Origin: Pseudanabaena sp. BC1403
GTDB lineage: Bacteria > Cyanobacteriota > Cyanobacteriia > Pseudanabaenales > Pseudanabaenaceae
DNA length: 64,000 nt
Assembly (NCBI RefSeq): GCF_002914585.1
Contig: NZ_PDDM01000013.1
Coordinates: 90,615 to 154,614 of the forward strand
Direction: 5' to 3'
Shown: positions 35,620 to 46,653 of the stretch, piece by piece
Position numbering within the stretch: position 1 is the stretch's first letter
Layout: every line of letters starts with the position of its first letter
The notes under the pieces: model-generated
What the model was told of the DNA's origin: nothing
The model's database searches: none
The model's input: the letters and a program-made list of their open reading frames with translations, nothing else
Made by a program: the position numbers and the translations under genes

Positions 35620-36885
35620 TTATTTCTTCTTCTTGTCGTCGCCGCCCTTAGGAGCGTCAAGAATCTTGCTGACAACTCCAGATCCAACAGTACGACCACC
35701 TTCACGAATTGCAAAGCGCATTCCTTGCTCAATTGCGATCGGGTTAATTAGATCAACTGTCATCTTGATGCGATCGCCAGGCATAACCATTTCAGCTTCG
35801 CTACCATCATCAGCAGTAAAGGTAACAATGGTTCCAGTTACATCAGTTGTACGTACATAGAACTGAGGACGATAGCCAGGGAAGAAAGGAGTCTTACGAC
35901 CACCTTCTTTCTCAGTCAAAATGTAAACTTCACCTTCAAACTGAGTATGAGGATTAATAGACTTAGGCTTAGCCAAAACCATGCCACGCTCAATCTCATC
36001 CTTCTGGATACCACGAAGCAGCAGACCAGCATTGTCTCCAGCCAATCCTTGCTCTAGGCTCTTCTTGAACATTTCAATACCAGTGACGGTTGTAGTGCGA
36101 GTATCAGTGATACCAACAAGCTCAACAACATCGCCAACTTTAACAGTACCGCGCTCAATCCGACCTGTAGCAACCGTGCCACGACCAGTAATCGAGAACA
36201 CATCTTCAACGGCCATCAAGAAAGGCTTGTCAACATCACGCTCAGGAGTAGGAATATAGGAGTCAACTGAATCCATCAAATTCCAAATCTTGTCAACCCA
36301 AGGATTTTCGCTACGTTGAGTCTTAGGATTAGCAGTCATTTGCTCGACGGCTTTCAATGCAGAACCACGAGTGATGGGAATATTGTCGCCATCGAAGTCA
36401 TAGGAAGAAAGCAATTCACGAACTTCTAGCTCAACTAGTTCAACTAGTTCATCTTCGCCTTCCATTTGATCTTCTTTGTTCAAGAAAACAACAAGATTAG
36501 GCACACCAACCTGACGAGCTAGCAAAATGTGCTCACGGGTTTGAGGTTCAGGTCCATCGGCAGCAGATACGAGGAGGATTGCTCCATCCATTTGTGCAGC
36601 ACCAGTGATCATGTTTTTAACATAGTCAGCGTGCCCAGGACAGTCAACGTGAGCATAGTGACGAGCTAAGGTTTCATACTCAACGTGAGCAGTATTGATC
36701 GTAATACCGCGAGCCTTTTCTTCAGGAGCAGCATCAATTTGATCGTATGCCTTGGCTGTTGCCTGACCCGCTGCTGCTAAAGACATCGTGATTGCAGCAG
36801 TTAGGGTAGTCTTACCATGGTCAACGTGACCGATAGTACCGATATTGACGTGGGGTTTGTTTCTCTCGAATTTAGCGCGTGCCAT
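35620..36885 (-). CDS. tuf: Translation elongation factor Tu
   Basis: 421 residues. It carries aminoacyl-tRNA to the ribosome with GTP. G1 is GHVDHGKTT, the switch region includes [17 protein letters not shown]3 is DCPGHADY and G4 NKED. The tail ends in a Lys/Asp-rich stretch (GGDDKKKK). It is the last gene of rpsL-rpsG-fusA-tuf. In many cyanobacteria rpsJ follows tuf; here a terminator and a convergent gene follow instead. Confidence 0.97.
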   Translation of the reverse strand: MARAKFERNKPHVNIGTIGHVDHGKTTLTAAITMSLAAAGQATAKAYDQIDAAPEEKARGITINTAHVEYETLARHYAHVDCPGHADYVKNMITGAAQMDGAILLVSAADGPEPQTREHILLARQVGVPNLVVFLNKEDQMEGEDELVELVELEVRELLSSYDFDGDNIPITRGSALKAVEQMTANPKTQRSENPWVDKIWNLMDSVDSYIPTPERDVDKPFLMAVEDVFSITGRGTVATGRIERGTVKVGDVVELVGITDTRTTTVTGIEMFKKSLEQGLAGDNAGLLLRGIQKDEIERGMVLAKPKSINPHTQFEGEVYILTEKEGGRKTPFFPGYRPQFYVRTTDVTGTIVTFTADDGSEAEMVMPGDRIKMTVDLINPIAIEQGMRFAIREGGRTVGSGVVSKILDAPKGGDDKKKK

Positions 36886-36992
36886 TTTTTCGTAATTATC
36901 CTTAAATTTAGTAATTGTTACTCTATTGCATAGAGCATTTATCGGTAATTATTACTCTAGTTTATAGAGTATTTGTTGAGTATTTTAAAGGA

Positions 36993-39074
36993 CTACTCTT
37001 TTTTGCCCTTATTTTTAGCAATGATGGCTTCTGCCACATTCCTTGGCACTTCTTCATAATGGCTAAATTCCATTGAGAAGCTTGCCCTGCCTTGAGTTGA
37101 TGAGCGAAGGTCAGTAGAATACCCAAACATTTCGGACAAAGGAACTCTTGCCTCAACGCTTTTTCCAGATGGGGTATCTTCCATGCCAGCAATATTGCCG
37201 CGACGACGGCTGAGATCGCCAATTACATCACCCATGTAGTCTTCAGGAGTTTCTACCTCAACCTTCATCATTGGTTCAAGCAAGACTGGCTGAGCCTTCA
37301 TTACAGCTTCCTTGATTGCCATTGAACCAGCAATTTTAAAAGCCATTTCTGAAGAGTCAACGTCATGGAAAGAACCATGTACAAGGGTAGCTCTGAGGTC
37401 GATCACAGGATAACCAGCAAGAATTCCCGATTCACAGGCTTCTTTCATACCTTGCTCGGAAGGCTTGATGAATTCCTTAGGAATCACACCACCAACGATC
37501 TTCGATACAAATTCAAATCCCGTACCTGGTTCGGTAGGTTCCAAATTGATCACAACGTGACCATATTGACCCTTACCACCACTTTGACGAGCAAACTTGC
37601 CTTCAATATCGGTAACAGTTTTGCGGATAGTCTCACGATAAGCAACTTGAGGAGCACCCACGTTAGCTTCAACGTTAAACTCACGCTTCATCCGATCAAC
37701 GAGAATTTCAAGGTGAAGCTCACCCATACCAGAGATAATTGTTTGATTTGTCTCTGGATCTGTCATTACGCGGAAGGTAGGATCTTCTTCAGAAAGAGAC
37801 TGTAGAGCCTTGGATAGTTTTTCCATATCCTGCTTTGTCTTTGGCTCAACAGCCACAGAAATCACAGGTTCGGGAATAAACAGAGTCTCAAGAACAATTG
37901 GTGAGCTGTCGTCACAAAGAGTATCGCCAGTAAAGGTGTCTTTGAGTCCCAATACGGCACCAAGATCCCCTGCTCTGAGTTCATCAACTTCTTGACGATC
38001 ATCAGCCTTCAATATGATCAAGCGCGAAATGCGTTCTTTCTTGTTTTTGCTAGAGTTTAAAGCATAGGAACCTTTTTTCAAGATGCCAGAGTAAACGCGA
38101 ACAAAGGTAAGACGACCGTAGGGATCAGCCATGATTTTGAATGCAAGGGCCGACATTGGGGCATCATCCTTGGCCTCACGAATAGCCTCTTCACCGTTAG
38201 GAAGCAACCCTGAAACTGGTTTAACATCGCTAGGAGCAGGAAGATAGTCGATAACAGCATCAAGTAAAAGCTGTACGCCTTTATTTTTGAATGCAGAACC
38301 ACAAGTCATCGGCACAATTGAACCACTCAAAGTTCCCTTGCGCAGACCTACTCTGACTTCTTCTTCAGTGAGTTCTTCACCTTCAAGATATTTTTCCATC
38401 AGAACGTCATCTGAATCGGCAACTGATTCAAGCAGCTTACCGCGCCATTCATTCGTCAGTTCGACTAAATCAGCAGGAATATCTATTTCTTCAATATCCT
38501 TGCCTATTTCGTCTTTATAGATATAGGCTTTCATTTTGACGAGATCGATAATGCCCACCAGTTCTGCTTCACTACCAATAGGTAACTGGATGGGGACAGC
38601 ATTGGAGCCAAAACGAGCACGAATTTGCTCTCTTACTCGCAAAAAGTTCGCACCCATACGATCCATTTTGTTAACGAATACGAGACGAGGTACTTTATAG
38701 CGATCGGCTTGTCTCCAAACAGTCTCGGACTGAGGTTGCACGCCACCCACAGCACAGAAAACCGCAACTACACCATCAAGTACACGCATGGAACGTTCGA
38801 CTTCAATTGTGAAGTCAACGTGTCCAGGGGTATCGATGATGTTAATGCGATGATCTTTCCAACTTGTACTAATAGCTGCTGCCGTAATCGTAATACCACG
38901 TTCACGTTCTTGCGCCATCCAGTCTGTCGTTGCGGTTCCATCATGGACTTCACCTATTTTGTGAACAACGCCAGAGTAAAACAGAATGCGCTCTGTAGTT
39001 GTGGTTTTACCAGCATCAATATGAGCTGCAATGCCTATATTGCGTACCTTATCTAAGGCAATAGAGCGTTCCAC
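36993..39074 (-). CDS. fusA: Translation elongation factor G
   Basis: 693 residues, full length. It drives ribosomal translocation. G1 [16 protein letters not shown]2 [11 protein letters not shown]3 DTPGHVDF and G4 NKMDRMGA are intact, and domains II-V follow. It lies 85 bases downstream of rpsG and 107 bases upstream of tuf. Confidence 0.97.
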   Translation of the reverse strand: MERSIALDKVRNIGIAAHIDAGKTTTTERILFYSGVVHKIGEVHDGTATTDWMAQERERGITITAAAISTSWKDHRINIIDTPGHVDFTIEVERSMRVLDGVVAVFCAVGGVQPQSETVWRQADRYKVPRLVFVNKMDRMGANFLRVREQIRARFGSNAVPIQLPIGSEAELVGIIDLVKMKAYIYKDEIGKDIEEIDIPADLVELTNEWRGKLLESVADSDDVLMEKYLEGEELTEEEVRVGLRKGTLSGSIVPMTCGSAFKNKGVQLLLDAVIDYLPAPSDVKPVSGLLPNGEEAIREAKDDAPMSALAFKIMADPYGRLTFVRVYSGILKKGSYALNSSKNKKERISRLIILKADDRQEVDELRAGDLGAVLGLKDTFTGDTLCDDSSPIVLETLFIPEPVISVAVEPKTKQDMEKLSKALQSLSEEDPTFRVMTDPETNQTIISGMGELHLEILVDRMKREFNVEANVGAPQVAYRETIRKTVTDIEGKFARQSGGKGQYGHVVINLEPTEPGTGFEFVSKIVGGVIPKEFIKPSEQGMKEACESGILAGYPVIDLRATLVHGSFHDVDSSEMAFKIAGSMAIKEAVMKAQPVLLEPMMKVEVETPEDYMGDVIGDLSRRRGNIAGMEDTPSGKSVEARVPLSEMFGYSTDLRSSTQGRASFSMEFSHYEEVPRNVAEAIIAKNKGKKE

Positions 39075-39158
39075 AATAGTTTCCTCGTGTTTATCAGGAA
39101 TTAAGAATTTATATTAAGAATAGTATAGCGAGGCAAGCTAAGGTTTGATAGCGTTAGG

Positions 39159-39629
39159 TTAGTAACGATAGTGAGCAAATGCTTTGTTTGCTTCTGCCAT
39201 TTTGTGGGTTTCTTCACGCTTACGGATGGTTTGACCAGTTTCATTGGCAGCATCCATCAACTCGTTAGCTAGTTTAGTAACCATACTACGCCCAGCACGA
39301 CCACGAGAATATTGGACTAACCAGCGAAGAGCTAGAGCTACACCACGGTCAGTACGGACTTCCATCGGGACTTGGTAGGTAGCACCGCCAACACGACGCG
39401 CCTTGACTTCAACCAATGGAGTAGCATTACGAATGGCTCGGTCAAACACCTCTAATGGTGGATTACCTGTACGTTCGCCAATGGTGTCAAGGGCTTTATA
39501 AACGATGTGAGAAGCCACAGAATGCTTGCCGCGTGACATTACACGACGGATAAGCATACTAATAAGACGGCTGTTATAAACCGAATCAGGGGGAGTTATG
39601 CGCTTTGAAGCTTTCGTTCTACGGGACAT
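39159..39629 (-). CDS. rpsG: 30S ribosomal protein S7
   Basis: 156 residues, with the S7 features [45 protein letters not shown] and [12 protein letters not shown]. It organises the 30S head. It lies between rpsL and fusA in the str operon. Confidence 0.97.
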   Translation of the reverse strand: MSRRTKASKRITPPDSVYNSRLISMLIRRVMSRGKHSVASHIVYKALDTIGERTGNPPLEVFDRAIRNATPLVEVKARRVGGATYQVPMEVRTDRGVALALRWLVQYSRGRAGRSMVTKLANELMDAANETGQTIRKREETHKMAEANKAFAHYRY

Positions 39630-39705
39630 TGCTGTACTAAATTCACCTTATAAAATGAATTGCTAATTTTACTAAATGGTTGCTAAAACCTTTTGCGAAT
39701 GATTC

Positions 39706-40119
39706 TTACTTCTTCTTCTTGCCAGTACTTGCGGCGGCAGCTTGACCTGGCTTAGGACGTTTCGCCCCATACTTAGAGCGTCCTTGCTTACGATCCTTTA
39801 CGCCCGAAGTATCGAGAGTGCCACGGATAATGTGATAACGCACACCTGGTAAATCTTTTACACGACCGCCTCTAATCATCACAACTGAGTGTTCTTGGAG
39901 GTTATGCCCAATGCCAGGGATGTATGCGGTGACTTCAAAGCCAGAAGTCAAGCGTACCCGTGCCACTTTTCTAAGTGCAGAGTTGGGCTTTTTGGGTGTT
40001 GTAGTGTAGACGCGCGTACATACTCCCCTGCGTTGAGGACAACTTTTTAGGGCAGGAGATTTTGTTTTGGTGTTTATGGTTTGGCGCTCACTGCGGATGA
40101 GCTGTTGGATCGTGGGCAT
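39706..40119 (-). CDS. rpsL: 30S ribosomal protein S12
   Basis: 137 residues from ATG 40119 ([12 protein letters not shown]); the frame is open to 40167 but the added residues are not S12. Features are [24 protein letters not shown]-like [15 protein letters not shown] and [17 protein letters not shown]. It lies at the decoding centre. First gene of the str operon. The upstream gap to tpiA holds the promoter. Confidence 0.96.
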   Translation of the reverse strand: MPTIQQLIRSERQTINTKTKSPALKSCPQRRGVCTRVYTTTPKKPNSALRKVARVRLTSGFEVTAYIPGIGHNLQEHSVVMIRGGRVKDLPGVRYHIIRGTLDTSGVKDRKQGRSKYGAKRPKPGQAAAASTGKKKK

Positions 40120-40309
40120 AAGTGATGATTTGGTATATCTGCGGCTGTGTATTCTAATCAACAGCACATAATTATAACAAAGTACGTCTCACAAAGTCAA
40201 TTGCAAAAACAATTGTCATGATCTTATGAGCTTTGTTATGGCTATGTCGGCTGTGGCGATCGCTGTCTTTAGATGGACAACTTGTAAACAAAAGGCAATG
40301 CAGGCAAAA

Positions 40310-41059
40310 CTAACGATAATTTACAATTCGGGCAAAGCCTGCTGGGTCAAGACTTGCTCCGCCAACCAGCACACCATCAATTTCAGGTTGAGCCATGATC
40401 TCGTCAATATTATCAGCTTTGACGGAACCACCATACTGAATTGTGACGTTAGGATTCGTAAGCTTACCACGAATTAGTCCGATCACGCGATTAGCTTCGC
40501 TAGAGGCACAGGTATCTCCAGTGCCGATCGCCCAAATTGGTTCATAGGCAACGATCATATTATTCTGGTCAACATCAATAAGATCAGCGGCAAGCTGCGA
40601 AAAAATCCATGATTCAGTTTCATTAGCATCCCGTTGCTGCTTGCTTTCGCCAACACAAAGAATGGGTGTAATACCATGAGCTTGGGCAGCTTTAAGCCGT
40701 TTGTTCACGGTTTCATCGGTTTCACCGAAAAACTGACGACGTTCGCTATGCCCGATGATGACGTACTTTATGCCCATCTCTAGCAACATTGGCGCAGATA
40801 TTTCACCTGTAAATGCGCCATTCTCTGCCCAGTGAACATTTTGAGCACCAATACTCAGGTTTGCTTGACCGATCGCTGGCAGGATTGTTTGTAAGATCGC
40901 CAAATTTGTATAGGGGACGCAAATAAGGATTTGCTGATCGGCGATCGCCGCTTGGGAAGCGGTAGTTTTGAGGTGTGCAGGAAATTCCGAGAAAAATGTT
41001 TTGGCTTCAGACTGGGTTTTATACATTTTCCAGTTGCCAGCGATAACGATTTTACGCAA
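40310..41059 (-). CDS. tpiA: Triosephosphate isomerase
   Basis: 249 residues. It interconverts dihydroxyacetone phosphate and glyceraldehyde-3-phosphate in glycolysis and the Calvin cycle. Catalytic features are AGNWKMYK (Lys), [11 protein letters not shown] (His), [11 protein letters not shown] (Glu) and the phosphate loops GGSVKADN and [10 protein letters not shown]. It lies upstream of the str operon on the same strand, about 190 bases from rpsL. Confidence 0.96.
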   Translation of the reverse strand: MRKIVIAGNWKMYKTQSEAKTFFSEFPAHLKTTASQAAIADQQILICVPYTNLAILQTILPAIGQANLSIGAQNVHWAENGAFTGEISAPMLLEMGIKYVIIGHSERRQFFGETDETVNKRLKAAQAHGITPILCVGESKQQRDANETESWIFSQLAADLIDVDQNNMIVAYEPIWAIGTGDTCASSEANRVIGLIRGKLTNPNVTIQYGGSVKADNIDEIMAQPEIDGVLVGGASLDPAGFARIVNYR

Positions 41060-41905
41060 TGCTCATTTACCCCTGAGTTAAGATCATGAAAATAAAGAAT
41101 TGTTGTCTATTTTACCGAAGAATGGATCATTAAAAGCAAAGGTAGTTGCGAAGCGATTGTCTTTGCTTTTGTCCCCAAAACTGAATGAGTCTAGCAGAAG
41201 GCTGCTAGACTCATGTTTTAAAGTAATTCAATTAAAGTTTCTACTAGAGGTTTACTGGAACGTGTTGGCATTGATTAACTGTACGCTGTAGCCCTTATCT
41301 TTTTAACTACATAAGTTTGTCTCATCTTGTCTTCATGCTAGGTCAAGACCTAAAGAAACATTGAACAAAAAATTAAGAGACCCCAATAACAATACAGGCT
41401 ATCGAAGTTATCAAAACTACACCGATCTTTAGATTAAGCACTGCCCCGTAAAGATCGAAAGAATCGTGGGGAGCAACAAAGCGTCAATCCGATTTGACTT
41501 TTAACTCTTTCTTTTTGCTTCTCCTTTTTGCTTTCAAAGTTTAAGCTAGGTTCGCGTTTGGGTTGAGTTGCTTTGTCTCTTGTGCCATGTATATACATTA
41601 ACGCAGGTTGTGTTCCACAACACTATTTGTTTACATAAATTCACAAGGTTCTTGTAAATCAAAATTCGGTAGTTCTAGAAGGAAATAATTCACACCAATT
41701 CACAAAAGTGTCGGCACTTTTGTGAGTTAAAGACCAAACCCAGCAAGGGTTTTAAAAGCACAAAATGGCTATGACATTTTGTGCTTTGGTATTTATGGCA
41801 AGGATCTACGGCACGAAGCATCATCAGTATCATCAATCCTTGCCTCTTTAGGATTGCCAAAAATTCTAAGTTTAGGTCGCCTTGGCTGGTCAAAAGCGTG
41901 GCCGA
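41060..41905. other. 846-base intergenic region with repeat and hairpins
   Basis: No convincing gene lies between tpiA and tonB. The stretch contains GAGTCTAGCAG..CTGCTAGACTC (41186-41211), an A/G-rich hairpin near 41132-41170, a pyrimidine-rich segment (about 41490-41535) and the reversed double-hairpin repeat (41693-41792). The first half could hold a non-coding RNA or the tpiA promoter; no known RNA family is recognised. Confidence 0.5.
41693..41792 (-). repeat. ~103-bp double-hairpin repeat, copy C (reversed)
   Basis: Reverse-complement copy: AATTCACAAAAGTGTC..CACTTTTGTGAGTT hairpin, spacer CCAAACCCAGCAAGGGTT, then AGCACAAAATGGC..ATTTTGTGCT hairpin, ending TTTGGTAT at 41792. Confidence 0.8.
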
Positions 41906-43096
41906 TTATTTTTCACTTGGCGGTGGTGGTGGCGGTGGGAGTACAAGTGCGGGGGCAGGTTGGGGTGCGGCAGGAGGCTCAGGCTCACTAACTGATGCAG
42001 GTTGAGGTGCAGCAGGAGGCTCAATAACTGGTGTAGGTTGGGGTGCGGCAGGAGTTGTATTAACTACTGGGGTTGATGTTGATGCTGGAGATAGATCTGG
42101 GGTCGGATTATTAACTGGCGTTGTGGCTGTGGGAATTGGCTGCGATCGCTGGGCTTCACGTTGTTGACGCTCTTGCTCTGCTATTTTTTGTTGTTCAGCT
42201 TCACGCCGCCGCTCTTCATTTTGGCGCTGAAATTGTGAGCCAGATTCTTCAAAGGTGACGCGCACTTTTACATTGGTACGCCCACCCTCAGGTATGGTTT
42301 GCGGATTAAACTGCCATTTGCTCATCGCTTCAAGAGTTTCGCGATCAGTTTGCTCATCACCGCTAGATTGTCGTAACCGCACATTCGTAACCCTGCCATC
42401 GGGAGCAATATCATAGGTAACTCTGGGGGTTCCTTCTTTACCGCGATATTGGGGCTTTGGACAACTAAGGCATTCAAGTTTTTGAGGCTTAGCTTCATTA
42501 GGTGTAGTTACAGCAGGAGGTAATGTACTGGTTTGGGTTCCTTTTCCATTGGGGTTGCCATTGACGACACCACCAATTACTCCACCTTTTTTACCATTAG
42601 GATTACCGTTAATTTTGCCTCCAAGTACAAAGCCTGTGGGGATTTTAGAATTGCCAAAGCCCGAACCGAGACCATTTTTGGCTATGATCGGACCACCACC
42701 CTGCTGAATTTTTGTGTCGCTAAAACCTGTAGTAAGCATAGGTTTAAAACTATCTGGAGCCGCCGCATCTTTTCCTTCTTGTAGAGGTGTTGTAGTTTCA
42801 GGGGCAAGGGCGATCGCAGGCGGTGCAGCATCAACAGGTTGATTTGTTTCGATTTTGGCAATTGGCTCTGCTTCTTTAGCAACTTCTGCAACTTTCTCTT
42901 CGGGTGTATTTGTCGCATCGACCACAACTTCCATTGTGTCATCTTCTTTGCTGACAGGTTTCCACAAAGTTGGAATTGGAGTAATCATGGCGGCGGCATG
43001 AAGGCAAGCTGAGCCCAAAAAACCTACGAATAATAGCGTTGCTAAAGTTCGATTCTCTTTTTTAGATCGGATTTCGTCAAGTTCAGATAGATTCAT
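41906..43096 (-). CDS. tonB: TonB-family energy transducer with C-terminal extension
   Basis: 396 residues. The N-terminus has one membrane segment (LATLLFVGFLGSACLHAAAM), followed by an acidic/Pro region and a Gly-rich segment. The TonB C-domain (about 200-275: GTPRVTYDIAPDGRVTNVRL, then ALEAMSKWQFNPQ) lies in the middle, followed by a charged helical stretch (QNEERRREAEQQKIAEQE) and a Pro/Thr-rich end (PAPQPTPVIEPPAAPQ, PPPPPPP). This order is unusual since the TonB domain normally ends the protein. It transmits proton-motive force to outer-membrane receptors. It follows exbD by 55 bases in exbB-exbD-tonB. Confidence 0.85.
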   Translation of the reverse strand: MNLSELDEIRSKKENRTLATLLFVGFLGSACLHAAAMITPIPTLWKPVSKEDDTMEVVVDATNTPEEKVAEVAKEAEPIAKIETNQPVDAAPPAIALAPETTTPLQEGKDAAAPDSFKPMLTTGFSDTKIQQGGGPIIAKNGLGSGFGNSKIPTGFVLGGKINGNPNGKKGGVIGGVVNGNPNGKGTQTSTLPPAVTTPNEAKPQKLECLSCPKPQYRGKEGTPRVTYDIAPDGRVTNVRLRQSSGDEQTDRETLEAMSKWQFNPQTIPEGGRTNVKVRVTFEESGSQFQRQNEERRREAEQQKIAEQERQQREAQRSQPIPTATTPVNNPTPDLSPASTSTPVVNTTPAAPQPTPVIEPPAAPQPASVSEPEPPAAPQPAPALVLPPPPPPPSEK

Positions 43097-43151
43097 AGGT
43101 TTACCTCCTAATTTGTGGTCTAGATTTTATAAAATGAGCCCCGTATAGCTA

Positions 43152-43580
43152 TTAACTTCCTTTGGTGGCGATCGCCATCTTTACACGAGGTATTTGGCGC
43201 AGTTGATCCATAATTTGAATGACATCGCCATGCTGGACAGTGCGATCGGCGTTAAGAACCACGACAAGATCTTGATTTGGCTCTAGTAATTGCTTAACGC
43301 GATCGCTAACTTCGGCGATCCCAATTTTTTGTTTGTTTAGAAATACTTCTGTCTTATCATTGACGCTGATTGTGGCGCGAGCGGGTGTTTTTTGCATCGC
43401 TCCAGATTGGGCTTTTGGTAAGTCAACTGGTAGACCTTCAGTACGATTGAGAAATAGAGAAGAAAGCACAAAAAATGTCAGCAGCGCAAATAGAACATCT
43501 AGGAGCGGTACAACGTTTTTAATTTCCATTGGTTGATCCGCAAGATCTTCATCGTGGCGACGGCGAGTTCTTCTAGACAT
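43152..43580 (-). CDS. exbD: ExbD/TolR biopolymer transport protein
   Basis: 142 residues from ATG 43580; an ATG six bases upstream (43586) is also possible. It has a basic start (SRRTRRRHDED), one membrane helix containing the functional Asp (VVPLLDVLFALLTFFVL), and a periplasmic ExbD domain (ATISVNDKTEVFLN). It overlaps the end of exbB by 8 bases, so translation is coupled. It works with ExbB and TonB to power TonB-dependent uptake. Confidence 0.9.
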   Translation of the reverse strand: MSRRTRRRHDEDLADQPMEIKNVVPLLDVLFALLTFFVLSSLFLNRTEGLPVDLPKAQSGAMQKTPARATISVNDKTEVFLNKQKIGIAEVSDRVKQLLEPNQDLVVVLNADRTVQHGDVIQIMDQLRQIPRVKMAIATKGS

Positions 43581-44229
43581 GAGCATTTACCTGTTGATTT
43601 GCTTGTTGTCGATGCGATCTCAAATGTTTTAGCTCTATTTGAGAACAGCATTCGTCAAAGTAGGCAAGTTGCTGAGCATAAAGCGATTTGAAAATACTTG
43701 CGACGATAAGCGCCATTACAGCCACGATTAAACCAACAGCCGTAGAAATTAATGCTTCACTAATGCCTCCTGTAACATTGAGAGCCTTAGATCCACCGAC
43801 ATCTCCTAATGTCAGAGAGCCAAAAGAACTGATCAAACCCGTTACAGTACCGAGTAGTCCGAGTAAAGGCGCTAAGCCAACAATAATTTCAAAAATATTA
43901 TTGAAACGTTTGAGGTGAGGAATCTCTGATTGAGTCCGCGAATCAAGAGCTAGAGCAAATTCAGTCGGTGTGGCATCAGGCATGGATATAGCCTCTAGAT
44001 AAATGCGGGCGATCGGTAGATCTAGATGTTGTTGAAGAAAATCTTTAGCTTGAGTAGGATCTTCTTGGTACATTTCCAAGGCTGTCCTGACAATCCTCTT
44101 CTGATGTTTTCTAATGCGCGACCAAAAAATTGAACGCTCGATCGCAAAACCAACTACTAGAAATGAGAAAATCATCAAGGGAATGACGGTAACGCCACCT
44201 GCAACTAGAGTATCAAACAGTTTAGACAT
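43573..44229 (-). CDS. exbB: ExbB/TolQ/MotA proton channel protein
   Basis: 218 residues with three membrane helices (VTVIPLMIFSFLVVGFAI, IIVGLAPLLGLLGTVTGLIS, ISEALISTAVGLIVAVMALI). The channel motif and GTVTGL hallmark are intact. It forms the proton channel that energises TonB. First gene of exbB-exbD-tonB. A TonB-dependent receptor gene lies 221 bases upstream on the same strand. Confidence 0.92.
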   Translation of the reverse strand: MSKLFDTLVAGGVTVIPLMIFSFLVVGFAIERSIFWSRIRKHQKRIVRTALEMYQEDPTQAKDFLQQHLDLPIARIYLEAISMPDATPTEFALALDSRTQSEIPHLKRFNNIFEIIVGLAPLLGLLGTVTGLISSFGSLTLGDVGGSKALNVTGGISEALISTAVGLIVAVMALIVASIFKSLYAQQLAYFDECCSQIELKHLRSHRQQANQQVNAHV

Positions 44230-44262
44230 GTCATGAAATTATGTTAGGCATCTTTTATAATA

Positions 44263-44311
44263 CACTAATGCAAATATATAGCAATAATACTCCTATATAT
44301 TTGCATTAGTG
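44263..44311. promoter_or_regulatory. 18-bp inverted repeat ahead of exbB
   Basis: CACTAATGCAAATATATA (44263-44280) pairs perfectly with 44294-44311 in the gap between the TonB-dependent receptor and exbB, about 35 bases before the exbB start. It may be the receptor's terminator, an operator or a repeat. Confidence 0.5.
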
Positions 44312-44450
44312 CATTATGGTAGTAATTTGTGTATGAGCTATACAGAATGAGTTTCGGGCATTTTTTGCAAGAATGCTACAGTTCTCCAGATATTGTCAAA
44401 TCTAGAAATAATCTCAGTAGTTTTAACATAGATTTCTAATTAGATTAAGT

Positions 44451-46514
44451 TTAAAAACTAGCTTGTAAGCCAATCCGATAGGTGAGCCCAGGTTGAAAAA
44501 TGCGGTTGGTTTTTTCGTAGCTTTGATCAGTTAGATTTTCTAGACTTAGGGTCAAAGATAAATCTTTGTATAATGGAACCTTGGCATTAAAATCTAGGCT
44601 GAGATAAGCTGGTGAAAACTCAGTGGGGTTCACTCCTGTGGCGGCAAATACCGATCGACGAGAGCCACTGTAATAGTTAAAAAACAGATTAGCTTGATAA
44701 CCATTGGAGTTATAGTTAACACCCAACTTAGCAACAGAGTAGGGAACTGTAGCTAGCTGTAAGCCAACTTCAGAAGCAGTTCTGCTACTAGTAACTTTGG
44801 CATCGGTGTAGGTGTAGTTAAAAAATGATGAAAACTCAGGCGTGATTTGTAACTTTAAAGCCGCCTCGATTCCATTGGTGCTCACCTGTCCTACATTTTC
44901 CCAACGTCCTGCAATAATTCCGAGGCGATCGCTTAAACTGCTGCCAAAATAGGTCAACTGAGCAGTGAAAGAATTTGAAAGATTAAAGTCAAATCCCGCC
45001 GTATATGCCACACCCTTTTCAGGGATCAAGTTAGGATTCGGAAGCCAGCTATGAATGCTATCAGGAACAAATAGCTGATCGAGTCCAGGATTGCGCTGGA
45101 GAACTGCAAAGCTGTTACGAAAGATTATCTCAGGTGTGATATTCCATCTTGTGCCAACAGTGGGATTGAGATAACTCCCAAAATCATTGGTGAAGTTTTG
45201 GCGCAAACCCAGCTCAAGCTGAAAATTATTATCAAGCTGCAAGGTATTTAGCGCAAATAAAGCCACATGTGAGCGATCGCGACTGACCACACCAGTATTA
45301 ACTCTAAAAGCGGGATTGTTGCTGAAAACATCGCCACGAATAGAACTGCTACTGATATCCAATCCTGAGGTGAGTTTGTAAGTAGGCGAGATTTGCCATT
45401 GATTTTCCACTCGTCCACTTAGGGCTTTAGAATCCAAGGAACCAGTCCGAAAGAATGCTCCTGATGGTCCATAGGTGTTGAAAAAGTCTTGATTAAATGC
45501 GATTGTCGTTTTGAGAATAGAATCATTCCCGTCGCCCAGTTTGGTGGTTAGGGTCGCGCCGATATTGAGCAAATCATGATCGAGGCGATCGCGTTGTAAT
45601 GGAAATCCAAAATAAAGCAGTCCACGCCGACTAGCCGTTTTGTATGCGTCAAGGCTAAAAGAATTTCGAGAATCAAGGGGTGCTTCGACACTGCCATAGA
45701 AGTTGTCAATGCGAGTGTCTCCATTAAACAATCTGCCATCAGCAGGGTTACGGTTAGCTGCTCCTACGGGCACTGGATAGTTATTATCAGTGCTAAAACG
45801 CTCATACCCCAAGCGGAAGTTGACATTATCTAGAGTGCCGCCATAGCCAATTCGATAGCGCTGATAGCCATAGGAACCAATCTCAACTCCTGCGGTTGCT
45901 TTGAGTGGTTGTGGCTCTTTTTTGGTGGTAAGGTTGATCACTCCACCAAAGGCTTCCGAACCGTAGAGTGTAGCGCTAGTACCACCTGTGAGTTCGACAC
46001 TTTCGATCGCATCGGCAGGAATACCATTGAGATCAGTCCCGCCGTGATAAGTACTAACATTGCTGCCAAAAGAACGCCCATTAATTTGAAATATGGACTG
46101 ATTGATCGAAAAGCCACGCAGGAACGTACCTGTATGAATATCAGCACCAAAACCATAATCATTAATCGCAAATCCAGGCAAGCTGCGTAATATCTCGGCG
46201 GCAGTACTAGGGTTTTGCTGTTCGATTTCGGATTTAGGAATGATATAAGTGGGGGAAGAACTAGGAGCGAATGGCGATTTCGTACCTGTCACTCGGATTT
46301 CTGTTTCATCACTGTCATCTGCAACCATGCTTTGGGAGATCGGTTGAGATGTTGCTGGCTGAGTAGAAGATATTGACCTTAAATCTGAACTACGGTGAGA
46401 GACTTGCGATCGCATTTCCTCAACAGTTAATGGTTCTGCATTAGCCGCATTAGCCAAACCCCAAAATACTGACAAAAAACCAGATGCTAATAATAGCAAC
46501 TTTAAAAGACTCAT
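44451..46514 (-). CDS. TonB-dependent outer-membrane receptor
   Basis: 687 residues from ATG 46514; GTG 46535 would add seven residues, but GAGGAG lies upstream of the ATG. It has a signal peptide (LLKLLLLASGFLSVFWGLANA), an N-terminal Ser-rich segment with a TonB-box-like ETEIRVTG, the plug domain (IIPKSEIEQQNPSTAAEILR, LRGFSINQSIFQINGRSF, VELTGGTSATLYGSEAFGGV), and a barrel ending in aromatic F (LTYRIGLQASF). It imports an unidentified large substrate, such as a siderophore, cobalamin or metal complex. No riboswitch was recognised upstream. exbB-exbD-tonB follow on the same strand. Confidence 0.92.
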   Translation of the reverse strand: MSLLKLLLLASGFLSVFWGLANAANAEPLTVEEMRSQVSHRSSDLRSISSTQPATSQPISQSMVADDSDETEIRVTGTKSPFAPSSSPTYIIPKSEIEQQNPSTAAEILRSLPGFAINDYGFGADIHTGTFLRGFSINQSIFQINGRSFGSNVSTYHGGTDLNGIPADAIESVELTGGTSATLYGSEAFGGVINLTTKKEPQPLKATAGVEIGSYGYQRYRIGYGGTLDNVNFRLGYERFSTDNNYPVPVGAANRNPADGRLFNGDTRIDNFYGSVEAPLDSRNSFSLDAYKTASRRGLLYFGFPLQRDRLDHDLLNIGATLTTKLGDGNDSILKTTIAFNQDFFNTYGPSGAFFRTGSLDSKALSGRVENQWQISPTYKLTSGLDISSSSIRGDVFSNNPAFRVNTGVVSRDRSHVALFALNTLQLDNNFQLELGLRQNFTNDFGSYLNPTVGTRWNITPEIIFRNSFAVLQRNPGLDQLFVPDSIHSWLPNPNLIPEKGVAYTAGFDFNLSNSFTAQLTYFGSSLSDRLGIIAGRWENVGQVSTNGIEAALKLQITPEFSSFFNYTYTDAKVTSSRTASEVGLQLATVPYSVAKLGVNYNSNGYQANLFFNYYSGSRRSVFAATGVNPTEFSPAYLSLDFNAKVPLYKDLSLTLSLENLTDQSYEKTNRIFQPGLTYRIGLQASF

Positions 46515-46544
46515 ATTGACAACTTTACTCCTCACAAGTTAAAT

Positions 46545-46596
46545 CAATTGACTCAACCTATATAGATTGAATTCGCTATATAGGTTGAGCCAATTG
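46545..46596. promoter_or_regulatory. 20-bp inverted repeat upstream of the receptor gene
   Basis: CAATTGACTCAACCTATATA (46545-46564) pairs with 46577-46596 with one mismatch. It lies about 31 bases upstream of the receptor start on the minus strand, so it would be in the leader or overlap the promoter. It could be an operator or a hairpin in the leader. Confidence 0.5.
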
Positions 46597-46653
46597 ACCA
46601 ACCTTCTAGTATTTGTTGCTTAATGAGAAATGTCAAAAGACAGGCTGTCAAAT

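Noticed and set aside
41100..41291. 63-codon ORF after tpiA
   Set aside because: It crosses two hairpins, has no ribosome binding site and no protein-like pattern.
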